Source: Vallitalea maricola (GTDB taxonomy: Bacteria > Bacillota > Clostridia > Lachnospirales > Vallitaleaceae). Taken from it: 35,500 nt of DNA. The translations under genes were made by a program, and so were the position numbers. The DNA lies in assembly GCF_036985595.1 (NCBI RefSeq), contig NZ_BTPU01000069.1, positions 1 to 35,500 on the forward strand, given 5' to 3'. Below the pieces are notes generated by a model. The model saw nothing but the letters and a program-made list of their open reading frames with translations, did not search any database and was not told where the DNA came from. Shown here piece by piece: positions 24,103 through 33,642 of the stretch. The number at the start of each line of letters is the position of its first letter. Positions within the stretch are counted from its first letter, which is position 1.

Positions 24103-24211
24103 GTGTAGGTAGTATAGGTGAATATTTCGTCAGCCGTTAAACGTCCGTGTTTAAAAGGCTGAGTTTGCCGTCCATGGCTCACTGCTTCATATTCACCTAT
24201 ACTACCTACAC
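24103..24211. repeat. 109-bp inverted-repeat element with three-way-junction fold
   Basis: A perfect 23-bp inverted repeat (24103-24125 and 24189-24211) encloses 63 nt that themselves form two hairpins. One is CAGCC/GGCTG (24131-24135, 24157-24161) with TTAAAC/GTTTAA inside. The other is AGT..GCC/GGC..ACT (24162-24169, 24176-24183). The GC content is clearly higher than around it. There is no U-run. It starts 21 nt after the GTPase stop. It could be a MITE-like or REP-like element, a structured RNA or a factor-dependent terminator. The remainder of the 287-bp gap holds only an AT-rich hairpin at 24278-24314. Confidence 0.75.
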
Positions 24212-24277
24212 TCGGTTGTTCAATGTTTCAGTTATTTGTAATGGTTGCACCTCTTGTTAATTTTTAAATTCTAATGT

Positions 24278-24314
24278 CACTAAATTAAATTTCAATTTCG
24301 ATTTAGTTTAGTGA
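24278..24314. other. AT-rich hairpin in the GTPase / DUF3810 gap
   Basis: CACTAAA pairs with TTTAGTG, with further inner A-T pairs around a loop of about 10 nt. There is no T-run downstream on either strand, so it is not a standard terminator. It lies between the convergent ends of the GTPase and DUF3810 genes. Confidence 0.35.
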
Positions 24315-24369
24315 AAAAATTATATAACTATAGCAAACAAATTATTAGGATGAGTATATCTTTACTTAA

Positions 24370-25476
24370 TTATTCTTTATTATAATTAAGTCTGTATTCT
24401 GCTATTAGAAGGTCTACCATTCTTCCGTAGCTTTGGACACCGTCTTGTTGTTTGTTTAGTTTGAGGTAAGTGTTATTTATTTTTGTTGAGGCTTTATCTA
24501 TTGGTCCAGAGTATTTTTGCCAGAAGTCGTTGTTGTCTTGTAGGTCTCTTAGTACTCCTTCTGAATAGGTAGCTTTTAGGGTATAGTATGCATTGGTGTC
24601 GTGTTCGTAGAGTTTATTCATGGAATGAATAAGGGCGAGCATTGTTCCGGAGTATTGGAAGTCTGGGTCTGGGTGGGCTTTACAGGTCAGGTAGGCTATA
24701 TAGTTGGCTTCGTCTTCTCTGGCAAATCCTCTTTTATGTGCCATTTCGTGGCATGCTGTTGCGGGGAGTAATACATCTGTTCTATCTTTGTTTACATTAG
24801 CTTCAGCTGTGAATGGGAAGTAAATGCCAGTAATGCCAGAATAGGACATTACTTGGGAGAAAACTACACCTTTGGGAGCACCGTAGCTGCCGCTTAATTC
24901 TTTGTATATATCTGAGATATTGTCGTAGCCTTTATGTGCTCGATTGAAGACGTCTTTGTAGCCCTTTGGTATATACATTACGCCATTTTCATCTTCTTGA
25001 ACTTGATTTCTTAGGTCATTAGCTTCTGTAATTAAGCTTTGGCATAGACCTGTTAGTTCTTCTATTGTTGCATCTTGTACGTTAAGGTTGGCTATTTCAG
25101 AAAAGGGTAGTCTATAATAGTTGAGACCCCAGATTAGTACAAATATAAAATATCCTACACTTATGAATATCAATATTTTTCGTAGGAAATTTATTAGTAT
25201 ATATCTTTTTTTATTTTTGGTTTTTATTAATGTTCTTATTATATTTACTAGCTTGTATATAAAAAGTGCAATAAGAAATATTATAAGTAGTTCGGCTATT
25301 GAAACTGGTATAATTCCTGTTATGGTACTCAGGAATTGGCTAATGTAATGATATATACCGTTTGAATAATATTTTTCCATAAATGCTGGTGAAGATTGTG
25401 CTATATTGGTTAATAATATTCCAATAGGTAGTAATAATATAAGGCTCCACTTAGAAATACTCTTTAATCTATCCAT
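24370..25476 (-). CDS. DUF3810-type membrane protein with zinc-peptidase motif
   Basis: A 368-residue protein. Three hydrophobic segments lie in the N-terminal part (about 8-26, 55-80 and 98-118), then a large extracytoplasmic domain. That domain carries the HExxH zinc motif in TACHEMAHKRGFAREDEAN minus its ends; the downstream E in ARED is a plausible third ligand. The MSYSGITGIYFPFTAEANVN stretch and LNYYRLPFSE fit the DUF3810 family (PF12725), whose function is not established, though a surface metallopeptidase is likely from the motif. I chose the ATG at 25476 over a TTG at 25488; both have weak ribosome-binding sites. It is monocistronic and convergent with the GTPase gene. Confidence 0.82.
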   Translation of the reverse strand: MDRLKSISKWSLILLLPIGILLTNIAQSSPAFMEKYYSNGIYHYISQFLSTITGIIPVSIAELLIIFLIALFIYKLVNIIRTLIKTKNKKRYILINFLRKILIFISVGYFIFVLIWGLNYYRLPFSEIANLNVQDATIEELTGLCQSLITEANDLRNQVQEDENGVMYIPKGYKDVFNRAHKGYDNISDIYKELSGSYGAPKGVVFSQVMSYSGITGIYFPFTAEANVNKDRTDVLLPATACHEMAHKRGFAREDEANYIAYLTCKAHPDPDFQYSGTMLALIHSMNKLYEHDTNAYYTLKATYSEGVLRDLQDNNDFWQKYSGPIDKASTKINNTYLKLNKQQDGVQSYGRMVDLLIAEYRLNYNKE

Positions 25477-25506
25477 ACCTGATTCCAACTTTCTAATTTA
25501 TTTTAT

Positions 25507-25532
25507 GTCAGCTGAACCGTCCCCTTGTCAGC
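25507..25532. repeat. REP-like 'GGGGACGGTTC' fragment flanked by 7-bp direct repeats
   Basis: TGTCAGC occurs at 25507-25513 and 25526-25532, flanking TGAACCGTCCCCT. The core GGGGACGGTT also forms part of a GCTGA/TCAGC hairpin. This core is a common dispersed intergenic motif of Firmicutes often linked to REP/RAYT-type elements (recollection, not search). It lies 14 nt beyond the AraC-regulator stop. Confidence 0.45.
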
Positions 25533-25545
25533 AAACATTTCCATG

Positions 25546-27783
25546 TCAAGCTTTTCTGAATTGGTTTGGAGTAACATTGTAATACTTTTTGAAGTATCGA
25601 ATAAAACTCTGTGAACTGTTATATCCTAACTTGATTGCAATATCTTGTATTTTCATGCTTTTATTATTTAATAATAATTCTTTTGCTTTTTCCATTCTTA
25701 AGTTGGTTATATAATCAAAGACAGTGATTCCATTCTCTGTTTTGAATAATGTACTTAGATATCCTGGAGATAGATATACGTAATCAGCTATCATTTCCAA
25801 GGATAAATCTTTATTGTAATTATTTTTGATGTATTCTTTTACTTTGTTGATTATATTGTCGTTTTGCATTACGTTCAATTTTGAAAAAAGCTGGATGCAT
25901 TTTCTGATGATGCTGTAAATTAATTCGTACATTTCATTTAGAGTTTTTGCTTCATTTATTTTAGCGAATATTTCTCTATTGGTTATGCCTATATCCTTCA
26001 TACTAAAGCCAAAGTTAGTCATTTGTTCTATTATATTTAAGCATACTTGGAAGTAGACATATTTTATATAATCTATATTTTTGATGCTTCCTTTTAGTCC
26101 TTCTGTAAGCTTTCTTAATGCAGCAAAAGCTTTTTCTTCATCTTGTTTCTTTAAGTAATTCAATAGTTCTTTTTCTATACTTTTATCGTAGAATATATTT
26201 TTCTCTATTTGCTGTGGTACCATATGTGATAATATTTTGTTATTGCCTACGAAAAATTTGTACTCCAGTTGTTTTTGGACTTCCTCGTAATGTTCATGTA
26301 TATCTTCTAGATTATTGAAGTCATCACTTAGAGATACGGTCAAAGATATATTATCATTATTAAAATCTTCATGTATTTCTGTAAGTAATGCATATACTTG
26401 GTTAATATCCTTGTTGGTGTTCATAATTATCAACATTCTTTTTTCATTGATTTTACTTATTATTTTTTTTATATCAGGCTTATCAAAGTATTTATCCAAT
26501 CTATCTTTTATTTTATTATTCATATTGGTGTTTTCTAGTTCTATCAACATTAGATAGTGGCTTGTGAAACTGAATTCAACATCTAACAAATCTAGTACTT
26601 GTTTGAAATTATCTAGATCAAAAGAATTATTGTTGATTATGTCATTGATGGAATGCTGTTTGAAATATGGAAATACATATTGGTAATCATTATTCAATTT
26701 TAGGTTTTCAGTAAACAAATAGGCTATTACATTGTCAATAAGCTGATAATCATTTTTTGAATCTATAGAATCTATCTTAGTTATCTTATTTATCTTTTTC
26801 ATTAGATTTCTTATAGGTTTATATAAATAATCTGAAAAGAAATATGTTAGAATCAGTGATATCAACAATATAATCAAACAAGATATAATATTTAATTTAG
26901 TTAAAACATTTGAAGTTTGAAATAAGTCCTTAGATTTCTGACCCACTACAAATGTCCAGTTATACTTGTTGGATATACTTTTCCAAACATATAGATTCTC
27001 ACCAAGATATGATAATTCCAGATTATTTTCGCTTTCCCCTGAAATATCTTCTAACAATTTATCATTCCACTCATCATTATAAAATTCATCTGAATAGATG
27101 ATAGAATGATTATTATCAAACACAAAATATTCTAGTCCATCTGTAGATTCAACTATTAACTCATCCCAAAAGTTATCGTAGTTAATATTAACTACAATAT
27201 AAGCATTTTTTTCTCTATTGAAAGAATAGAATTTCTTAATATAACTAAATATATTCTCGCCTTTTACTGTTCTTGATGGAGTAACATAGTTTACTCCATC
27301 AAATTTTATATCAAAAATTGCTTTGTCTTCAAAATTGCTTTTGTCATATTTTGAATCACTTAAAATAATATTTTCTGAATCATTGAATAGATAAATTGAA
27401 TCTATTAATTTATGTGATAGAGCGTTTTTCTCAAATAAACTTAACGCATCTCTCATAAACAAACTATAACTGTTTGGATATTCATTGGTGGTAACCAGCT
27501 TCCAAACACTTTCGTTACTAACAAATTGGTTTATTAGTGCATCCATTTCCGTTAATTTTTGTTCAACCATGAGTCTTTTTTGATTAAGAGAACTTTCTCT
27601 AGAAATATTGACCTGTTTTAATAAATGGTCGTTACTGAATTTACCAATTATCGTTGTAATCATTATTACTGGAATCATTATAGAAATTGAAATTACAAAG
27701 AAAAACTTGTAGAATGTAGCGCTTTTACTTTTTTTATTGATAACATTTAAATCCATGACTCTTTTCAACAAAATCCACCCCAT
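25546..27783 (-). CDS. Membrane-anchored AraC-family regulator (YtdP-like)
   Basis: A 745-residue one-component sensor-regulator. A transmembrane helix at about 25-47 and a second at about 297-320 bracket an extracellular Cache-like sensing domain. A cytoplasmic middle region follows, then a C-terminal AraC double helix-turn-helix (last ~100 residues: DLSLEMIADYVYLSPGYLST, then IAIKLGYNSSQSFIRYFKKY). Size and layout match B. subtilis YtdP, encoded beside the Lpl-like YtcP/YteP/YtcQ pectin importer, so it very probably activates the adjacent sulfated-polysaccharide genes on sensing a ligand outside the cell. The start is uncertain: ATG 27783, TTG codons near 27770, or ATG 27756, all with weak sites. 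It has its own extended -10 promoter. Confidence 0.9.
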   Translation of the reverse strand: MGWILLKRVMDLNVINKKSKSATFYKFFFVISISIMIPVIMITTIIGKFSNDHLLKQVNISRESSLNQKRLMVEQKLTEMDALINQFVSNESVWKLVTTNEYPNSYSLFMRDALSLFEKNALSHKLIDSIYLFNDSENIILSDSKYDKSNFEDKAIFDIKFDGVNYVTPSRTVKGENIFSYIKKFYSFNREKNAYIVVNINYDNFWDELIVESTDGLEYFVFDNNHSIIYSDEFYNDEWNDKLLEDISGESENNLELSYLGENLYVWKSISNKYNWTFVVGQKSKDLFQTSNVLTKLNIISCLIILLISLILTYFFSDYLYKPIRNLMKKINKITKIDSIDSKNDYQLIDNVIAYLFTENLKLNNDYQYVFPYFKQHSINDIINNNSFDLDNFKQVLDLLDVEFSFTSHYLMLIELENTNMNNKIKDRLDKYFDKPDIKKIISKINEKRMLIIMNTNKDINQVYALLTEIHEDFNNDNISLTVSLSDDFNNLEDIHEHYEEVQKQLEYKFFVGNNKILSHMVPQQIEKNIFYDKSIEKELLNYLKKQDEEKAFAALRKLTEGLKGSIKNIDYIKYVYFQVCLNIIEQMTNFGFSMKDIGITNREIFAKINEAKTLNEMYELIYSIIRKCIQLFSKLNVMQNDNIINKVKEYIKNNYNKDLSLEMIADYVYLSPGYLSTLFKTENGITVFDYITNLRMEKAKELLLNNKSMKIQDIAIKLGYNSSQSFIRYFKKYYNVTPNQFRKA

Positions 27784-27845
27784 AATTACGCCTATCTTTA
27801 ATAAAATTAACCCATTATAATAAAAAAGATTTTAAAAGTATCTCT

Positions 27846-27854
27846 ATTATATCA
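27846..27854 (-). promoter_or_regulatory. Extended -10 promoter of the AraC-regulator gene
   Basis: TGA-TATAAT on the minus strand (TATAAT at 27846-27851) lies in the 91-bp gap between the last sulfatase gene and the regulator, about 63 nt before the longest start. Confidence 0.4.
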
Positions 27855-27874
27855 CAAATTTCTACAAAAACATA

Positions 27875-29278
27875 CTAATTTTTACAATTACTTTTGTCAA
27901 TTACTTCCCTAGATTCCATTTCTATCTCTATTGGTTCTCTTCCTAATTCTTTTACCAATAATAGATGTAATTCTTTAATTATATCCTTATATTTTGGATC
28001 ATCAGCAAGATTATTGAATTCATTTGGATCTTTTTCCATATTAAACAACTGTCTATCAGCGCCATTATTACTGTCTATTTCATTAAAATATACATATTTA
28101 TAATTACCTTTCCTAATCATACAGTGTCCAGCTGCGATATTATGTGCGTAGTATTCACTGACAGAATAATTTCTCCAGTTGTCATCTTTACCATTGATTA
28201 GGTCAACCATAGATTCTCCATCCCAATCTTCTGGAGGTTCTGCTTCACATACATCACATATTGTTTTTATGACATCCAGCAGATTACAAACTTCTGTTTT
28301 TCTTGTTCCATTACACCATTTTTTAGGCCAGCTCACTATCAATGGTACTTTCGCAGAACAATCATACATAGAGTTCTTCCACCATAATCCGTGGTCTCCC
28401 ATATTTTCTCCATGGTCACTGGTATAGATTACTAACGTATTATCTTTTATTTCTGAATCATCTAATGTACTTAGTAGTTCTCCTACTTGCTCGTCGAACC
28501 AAGTCACCAGCCCATAATAGAGTTCTCTACCTTTCTTAATGATAGATTCATCCACTTGGTCATTCTGGAATGCTTTTCTCATTATTTTATAATGTTTTGG
28601 TAAAGATTCTATATGTCCTTCTGGTATCTGTGGCATAGGAACTTTATCCCTATACATATCATAATATTTTTGTGGGACTATTAATGGAAAATGAGGTGCT
28701 AAATAGCCAGCAATCAAGAAAAATGGTTTATCGTCTTTTTGCCTGTTCTTAATTACATCGCTGCATATCTTTGTAACCATTTCATCATGTTCCATTACTC
28801 TGCTGTTATCATCAACGTAAAAATCATTGAACCTTCTAGATAGAACACTTTCTTGCGCTTCGAATTTTCCATCTGATAAAGCTATCCTTTTGTTATATTT
28901 CTTTCTTACATTGGTGTTGGTCCAAAATGGATATAGTTCTTCAAATCCGTATCTTCTATCTTTTGCATAGTGCATTTTCCCACCAAGATAGCAGTCATAA
29001 TCTACATCTTTTAAAACTGTAGCTAGAGATACTATATCATCACTCTCCAACATGCTTTCATTACTCCATGCACCGCATTTATTTATGTATTTTCCAGCAG
29101 TTACAGATAGTCTAGCTGGAACACATATAGGGGAAGGGGTATAACAATTTTCAAACAGTACTCCCTCATTAGCTAACTTATCTAGATTAGGAGTTTTTAC
29201 TATATTATTTCCTGAAGCTCCAACAACTGAAGCTGCATGTTCATCTGACATTATAAATAAAATATTAGGTTTTTTCAT
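27875..29278 (-). CDS. Cys-type sulfatase (S1 family), second of pair
   Basis: A 467-residue formylglycine sulfatase. The maturation site C52-V-P-A-R followed by LSVTAGKY fits C-x-P-x-R; C52 must be converted to formylglycine by an anSME-type radical SAM enzyme, which is not in this window. Calcium ligands are seen in FIMSDEH (D12) and YTSDHGENMGDHGLW. No signal peptide, so it acts in the cytoplasm on imported oligosaccharides. I chose the ATG at 29278 because GAGGTGA lies about 6 nt upstream; longer in-frame starts would overlap the previous gene. It lies 10 bp after the other sulfatase. The two probably remove sulfate from different positions or residues; the target sugar is unknown. Confidence 0.93.
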   Translation of the reverse strand: MKKPNILFIMSDEHAASVVGASGNNIVKTPNLDKLANEGVLFENCYTPSPICVPARLSVTAGKYINKCGAWSNESMLESDDIVSLATVLKDVDYDCYLGGKMHYAKDRRYGFEELYPFWTNTNVRKKYNKRIALSDGKFEAQESVLSRRFNDFYVDDNSRVMEHDEMVTKICSDVIKNRQKDDKPFFLIAGYLAPHFPLIVPQKYYDMYRDKVPMPQIPEGHIESLPKHYKIMRKAFQNDQVDESIIKKGRELYYGLVTWFDEQVGELLSTLDDSEIKDNTLVIYTSDHGENMGDHGLWWKNSMYDCSAKVPLIVSWPKKWCNGTRKTEVCNLLDVIKTICDVCEAEPPEDWDGESMVDLINGKDDNWRNYSVSEYYAHNIAAGHCMIRKGNYKYVYFNEIDSNNGADRQLFNMEKDPNEFNNLADDPKYKDIIKELHLLLVKELGREPIEIEMESREVIDKSNCKN

Positions 29279-29288
29279 ATTCATCACC

Positions 29289-30671
29289 TCAATCAAATAC
29301 CCAGTCATTTTTCTCCTTTGACCAATTAACAAGTTCATCATGTAATGTTTTAATCAATTCTGTGTTTTCTTCTTCTGTGGCTATATTATTCATTTCTAGA
29401 GGGTCCAATTTTAAATCATATAACTCTTTTTCATTCATCTGATCATATATATATTTATACTTTTTTGTAATGACAGCTCTACGAACACAACCTAGCTCTG
29501 GATTTCCTGAATACTGACAGAATACCTTTCTATCTTTTATTTCTTCGTTATTATGTATCACCTCATAATTAGATGTTCCATCTAAATCATTAGGTTTATC
29601 TATGTCTAATTCATCTAATAGTGTAGGTAGTATATCTAGATTAGACATTGTACCTTCAATCTTTCTAGGCTTCACATTTGGTATTTTTATTAGTAAAGGT
29701 ACATTGACAGCTTGTTCATACATTTCCATTTTTTGATACATACTATGCTGTCCTAGATGATCTCCATGGTCACTAGTAAACAATATGATTGTATCTTTCA
29801 ATAATCCTTTTTCTTTTATCCTGTCTATCACTTTGCCTATTTGATCGTCTACATAATTAAGAAGTGCCAGATGTGCAGACCATACTTGTCGCCATTCTTT
29901 TTCTGTTACATTCTCAGCAAGTTGTGCAGGTACTCCATCTCTTCTATTGAAAGGCTCGTTTTTAGCTATTTTACCAACATTGTCAGGTAGAACTATATCA
30001 TCTGGATTGAATTTATTGATATATTCTTCTGGTACTCTAAGGGGTGGGTGTGGTGCCCAATAGTTAATGAACAATGCGAAAGGATTATCCTCGTCAACAT
30101 TATCAATGACATCTAGGCTTTCTCTTGTGAAATATTCATCTTTGAAGGTTGTTGTATCATGCTCCCATTTTGAAACATATGTATTAGAGTATCTCTTGTT
30201 GATGTAATCTCCATCAGCTCTTAGTTCTTTTACTTCTCTTGAATGTTTTTCATCTCTTTTTACTGAGATTCCTAGTTCTTCTATATATCTATTGTAATCT
30301 GTTTGATCTATCCACTTATCATATTTAATTCTATCTTTTAGAGCTGGTTTTACTTTTATATGGTCTACTCCTACATGGCTTACATTGTATCCATTCTCTT
30401 TAAGTATCTGTGGAAAAGGCTTATTGTCTCTAGCTGTTATTCCTTTCCAATCATTGAATACTACTCCATTTTTAGTTGGGTATTTTCCTGTAGAAATGGC
30501 TGTTCTGCAAGGAACACAAAGAGGGCATGTATTATATGCCCTGTTAAAAACTAAACTTTCTTTTGCCAACTTATTCAGATTAGGAGTAACTTCTATATTA
30601 CACTGTCTCATTTCAATACTATCAGCTCTTTGATGATCAGTCATAATAAAGACTATATTATGTTGCTTCAT
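29289..30671 (-). CDS. Cys-type sulfatase (S1 family), first of pair
   Basis: A 460-residue sulfatase with the formylglycine site C52-V-P-C-R followed by TAISTGKYP, and metal ligands in IMTDHQRADS and FTSDHGDHLGQHSMY. No signal peptide, so it is cytosolic. It is clearly different in sequence from the neighbouring sulfatase, so the pair is not a recent duplication and likely has distinct regiospecificity. The ATG at 30671 follows GGAGGAG by about 6 nt; a TTG at 30689 would overlap the GH88 stop. Only 11 bp separate it from the GH88 gene, so it is part of the same operon. It needs anSME-type maturation from elsewhere. Confidence 0.93.
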   Translation of the reverse strand: MKQHNIVFIMTDHQRADSIEMRQCNIEVTPNLNKLAKESLVFNRAYNTCPLCVPCRTAISTGKYPTKNGVVFNDWKGITARDNKPFPQILKENGYNVSHVGVDHIKVKPALKDRIKYDKWIDQTDYNRYIEELGISVKRDEKHSREVKELRADGDYINKRYSNTYVSKWEHDTTTFKDEYFTRESLDVIDNVDEDNPFALFINYWAPHPPLRVPEEYINKFNPDDIVLPDNVGKIAKNEPFNRRDGVPAQLAENVTEKEWRQVWSAHLALLNYVDDQIGKVIDRIKEKGLLKDTIILFTSDHGDHLGQHSMYQKMEMYEQAVNVPLLIKIPNVKPRKIEGTMSNLDILPTLLDELDIDKPNDLDGTSNYEVIHNNEEIKDRKVFCQYSGNPELGCVRRAVITKKYKYIYDQMNEKELYDLKLDPLEMNNIATEEENTELIKTLHDELVNWSKEKNDWVFD

Positions 30672-30682
30672 AGCTTCTCCTC

Positions 30683-31795
30683 CTACCAAAATATTTTGTT
30701 TTCTCCTCTTAATTTTTCAAGTGCTTCCACAAAAAAATAATCTCCATAGATTATAGGTGTATTAATATACTTTTGTTTTGTATAGTTAACTGTTCCCATT
30801 TTTATTAATGCTTCTTCATCTTCATCCCATGCTCCATAATTCTCATATAAGGATTTTAATATACCTTCAGCATTTTTATAATAATATTCTTTTTGACTAC
30901 CTTCCAGATATTTACACATCTCCAGCATTCCACTGGCTGCACATGCAGTAGCTGATGTGTCTTTTCCATCTCTCTGTTCTTTTGGAGCTCTGAAATCCCA
31001 ACATGGAGCTTTATCATCTGGTAAATTAGCTAAGAAGAAGTCAGTAACTTGTTTAGCTTTTTCTAGATATCTTTTCTCCTTAGTGTATCCATAACCAATT
31101 GATAATCCGTATATAGCCCATGCTGAACCTCTAGCCCATGCTGATTCAGGTGAGTAGCCTTGACCTCCTGAAGCATTGAGTCTTTTCCCTGTATTAGGAT
31201 CAAAACATACGATATGGTGAACAGAACCATCTTCCCTTATGAATTCTTTTATAACAGTATCTGTATGCGCCATTGCAATATGTTTGAAACGTGGATCTTT
31301 TGTTTCTTCTGATGCCCAATATAGAAGTGGTATATTCATCATACAATCAATGATAGCCCAGCCTTCACTATGGTTGAATACATTATTGTTCCACGCTCTA
31401 ATGAAATTCCCCTTTATATTGAATCTACCTGCTAGATGGCTAGCTGCTATAAGACTTCTTCTTTTAGCATCTTCATCATTAAGTAACTTATAATGTGCAA
31501 CCGATGATAATATCCACATAAACCCTACGTCATGATGTATATCTAGAAAGTTGTTCAAATCATAATCTAATTTTTCTTCACATGATATTGCATATTCTTT
31601 TAACTTATCTTCTTTTGTATCTTTATAGATTAACCATAATAGGCCTGGCCAAAAACCTGCTGTCCACCAGCCTGATCTTTGACTATCGTATTTTCCGTCT
31701 ATTGATACATGAGGAAAAGTATCTTTTATTCTATCACTTATTCTTTCTACTTTTTCTACAACCTGCTCCCATGATTCATCATACCATTTTGCCAT
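30683..31795 (-). CDS. Unsaturated glucuronyl hydrolase, glycoside hydrolase family 88
   Basis: A 370-residue cytosolic (alpha/alpha)6-barrel enzyme. It removes the 4,5-unsaturated uronic acid left at the non-reducing end by polysaccharide lyases, through hydration of the double bond. The two catalytic Asp of Bacillus UGL (D88 and D149) correspond to D89 in DIHHDVGFMW and D150 in WAIIDCMMN. SGWWTAGFWPG and SPESAWARGSAWAIYG are family signatures. With two sulfatases next door, the substrate is probably a sulfated glycosaminoglycan- or ulvan-like disaccharide (inference). No lyase gene is in the window. It follows the importer permease by 28 bp. Confidence 0.94.
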   Translation of the reverse strand: MAKWYDESWEQVVEKVERISDRIKDTFPHVSIDGKYDSQRSGWWTAGFWPGLLWLIYKDTKEDKLKEYAISCEEKLDYDLNNFLDIHHDVGFMWILSSVAHYKLLNDEDAKRRSLIAASHLAGRFNIKGNFIRAWNNNVFNHSEGWAIIDCMMNIPLLYWASEETKDPRFKHIAMAHTDTVIKEFIREDGSVHHIVCFDPNTGKRLNASGGQGYSPESAWARGSAWAIYGLSIGYGYTKEKRYLEKAKQVTDFFLANLPDDKAPCWDFRAPKEQRDGKDTSATACAASGMLEMCKYLEGSQKEYYYKNAEGILKSLYENYGAWDEDEEALIKMGTVNYTKQKYINTPIIYGDYFFVEALEKLRGENKIFW

Positions 31796-31823
31796 TGTCT
31801 ATATATCTCCTTTACTATCCTTC

Positions 31824-32678
31824 TTAACCTTTAACTGAACCTAGCATTACACCTTTAGTAAAATATTTTTGTAAAAATGGATATACACAAAGTATTGGAA
31901 CTACAGAAATCATAACAGTAGCCATTTTAAAGTTTTCAGGAGATGTAAAGACATCATCTGTGTCAATATTTGCTGTCGTTTGATCTAGCATATCTCTTAA
32001 GACCACTTGTAAAGTCCATTTAGTTTTATCATTTAAATACATCATACCTGGTAAAAATGCATTCCAGTTATAAACTGCATAGAATAACCCTACTGTCGCT
32101 AAAACGGATGTTGATAACGGTAGTATTATTTTAAATAATATTCCTACCTCACTACAGCCATCTATCTTGGCTGATTCTATCAATCCCATTGGTATATTTT
32201 TGAAGAATTTCATTATGATTAATAGATTATATACTATTATCGCTTTTGGTAACATCAATGACCATAATGAATCTATCATCCCGAACTCTTTTACAACTAG
32301 GTATGTAGGAATCATACCTCCATTAAATAGCATAGTGAACATTATGAACCAAAAGATACCTTTTCTACCTTTTAGATTTTCTCTAGATAAAGGATAGGCT
32401 GTAAGTACACTTAAAAACATACTTATCGCTGTTGCACCTACAGTAACAATTATAGAATTCAATAATCCTGAATAAATAATATCTTGTTTGAATGCTGATA
32501 TGTAAGTGTTTAGGGTGAATCCATTAGGAATAAAATAGTAATTGGTTAATGTAACCTTATTAGGGTCACTTAAGGAATACATCAATACATACCAAAACGG
32601 ATAAAACATCAATATTCCAATGATTACGAAGAAACAATAGTTGAATATGGTAAATGGAGTAATCTTTTTCCTAACCAT
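31824..32678 (-). CDS. ABC polysaccharide-type permease (LplC/YtcP-like)
   Basis: A 284-residue membrane protein with six hydrophobic segments, the EAA loop ESAKIDGCSEVGILFKIILP (about 175-195) and the C-terminus FTKGVMLGSVKG typical of LplC/YtcP. Such permeases serve importers of pectin-, alginate- or glycosaminoglycan-derived oligosaccharides. Its ATG overlaps the stop of the partner permease (TAATG), so the two are translationally coupled. Confidence 0.94.
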   Translation of the reverse strand: MVRKKITPFTIFNYCFFVIIGILMFYPFWYVLMYSLSDPNKVTLTNYYFIPNGFTLNTYISAFKQDIIYSGLLNSIIVTVGATAISMFLSVLTAYPLSRENLKGRKGIFWFIMFTMLFNGGMIPTYLVVKEFGMIDSLWSLMLPKAIIVYNLLIIMKFFKNIPMGLIESAKIDGCSEVGILFKIILPLSTSVLATVGLFYAVYNWNAFLPGMMYLNDKTKWTLQVVLRDMLDQTTANIDTDDVFTSPENFKMATVMISVVPILCVYPFLQKYFTKGVMLGSVKG

Positions 32679-33622
32679 TATAATAGTCCCTCCTCACCGA
32701 TTTTCTTACTTAGTTTATCTGTTCCAACAACTAATACTAAAGCTATTACTGATTTAAACATGTCCACCGTAGCTGCAATACTGTATTGTCCTCTCTTAAG
32801 ACCTGTTCGATAAACATATGTATCAAATATATCACTTATACTTTGTACTAATGGAGTCTGTAATACCATAATCTGTTGGAAACCTGCATTCATTACCTTT
32901 CCAATCCTTAATATCAATAGCATAACAATAATTCCTGAAATAGCTGGTAATGTTATATGTAATGTTTGTTTCCATTTACTAGCTCCATCAATACTAGCTG
33001 CTTCATATAGATTAGGGTCAATTTGAGTTAATGCTGCAAGATATACGATAGTTCCCCAACCAGATTCTTTCCAAATATCAGATAAAATCAAAATACCTCT
33101 AAAATGTTCTTTACTTGCTAATAGATTAACTGGATCATGTCCAAATAATCTATATATCTCACCAACAATTCCATATGTTGGTGAAAAAATGTTTAACATA
33201 ATACCACCAATAACAACCCATGAAAGGAAGTGAGGTAGATAAAGTACTGTTTGACTGACTCTACTGAATCTGATACATCTCATTTCATTTAACATTAATG
33301 CTAAAATAATAGGTACTGGAAAACCAATTAATATTTTTAACAAACTAATTACTATTGTATTAGAAAATACCTGTTTAAAATCTGTGGAACCAAATACTGT
33401 TCTGAAATTATCTAATCCAACCCAAACACTATCAAAAATACCTTTGAAAATATCGTAATCCTTGAATGCTATAACTAAACCAAACATTGGTAGATATCTA
33501 AATAATACAAAATATAATAGGCCTGGAATCAATAATATATACAGCCATTTATTTTTCTTCAAATATCTCATTGTATCGCTAGGTGTCTTATTTTTAGTTT
33601 TTCTTTTTGCTATCGCCTGCAT
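32678..33622 (-). CDS. ABC polysaccharide-type permease (LplB/YteP-like)
   Basis: A 314-residue permease. The basic N-terminus (about 1-22) precedes six membrane segments. LFRYLPMFGLVIAFKDYDIF and FSRVSQTVLYLPHFLSWVV minus their ends are LplB hallmarks, and the EAA loop EAASIDGASKWKQTLHITLP is present. I chose the ATG at 33622 because AAAGGAA lies about 7 nt upstream; an in-frame ATG at 33658 lies inside the intercistronic hairpin. It forms the channel with the overlapping LplC-like gene. Confidence 0.94.
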   Translation of the reverse strand: MQAIAKRKTKNKTPSDTMRYLKKNKWLYILLIPGLLYFVLFRYLPMFGLVIAFKDYDIFKGIFDSVWVGLDNFRTVFGSTDFKQVFSNTIVISLLKILIGFPVPIILALMLNEMRCIRFSRVSQTVLYLPHFLSWVVIGGIMLNIFSPTYGIVGEIYRLFGHDPVNLLASKEHFRGILILSDIWKESGWGTIVYLAALTQIDPNLYEAASIDGASKWKQTLHITLPAISGIIVMLLILRIGKVMNAGFQQIMVLQTPLVQSISDIFDTYVYRTGLKRGQYSIAATVDMFKSVIALVLVVGTDKLSKKIGEEGLL

Positions 33623-33642
33623 ATTATATTCCTTTCTTAAGT

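Noticed and set aside
24278..24314. Terminator for the GTPase or DUF3810 gene
   Set aside because: The stem is AT-rich and no T-run follows on either strand.
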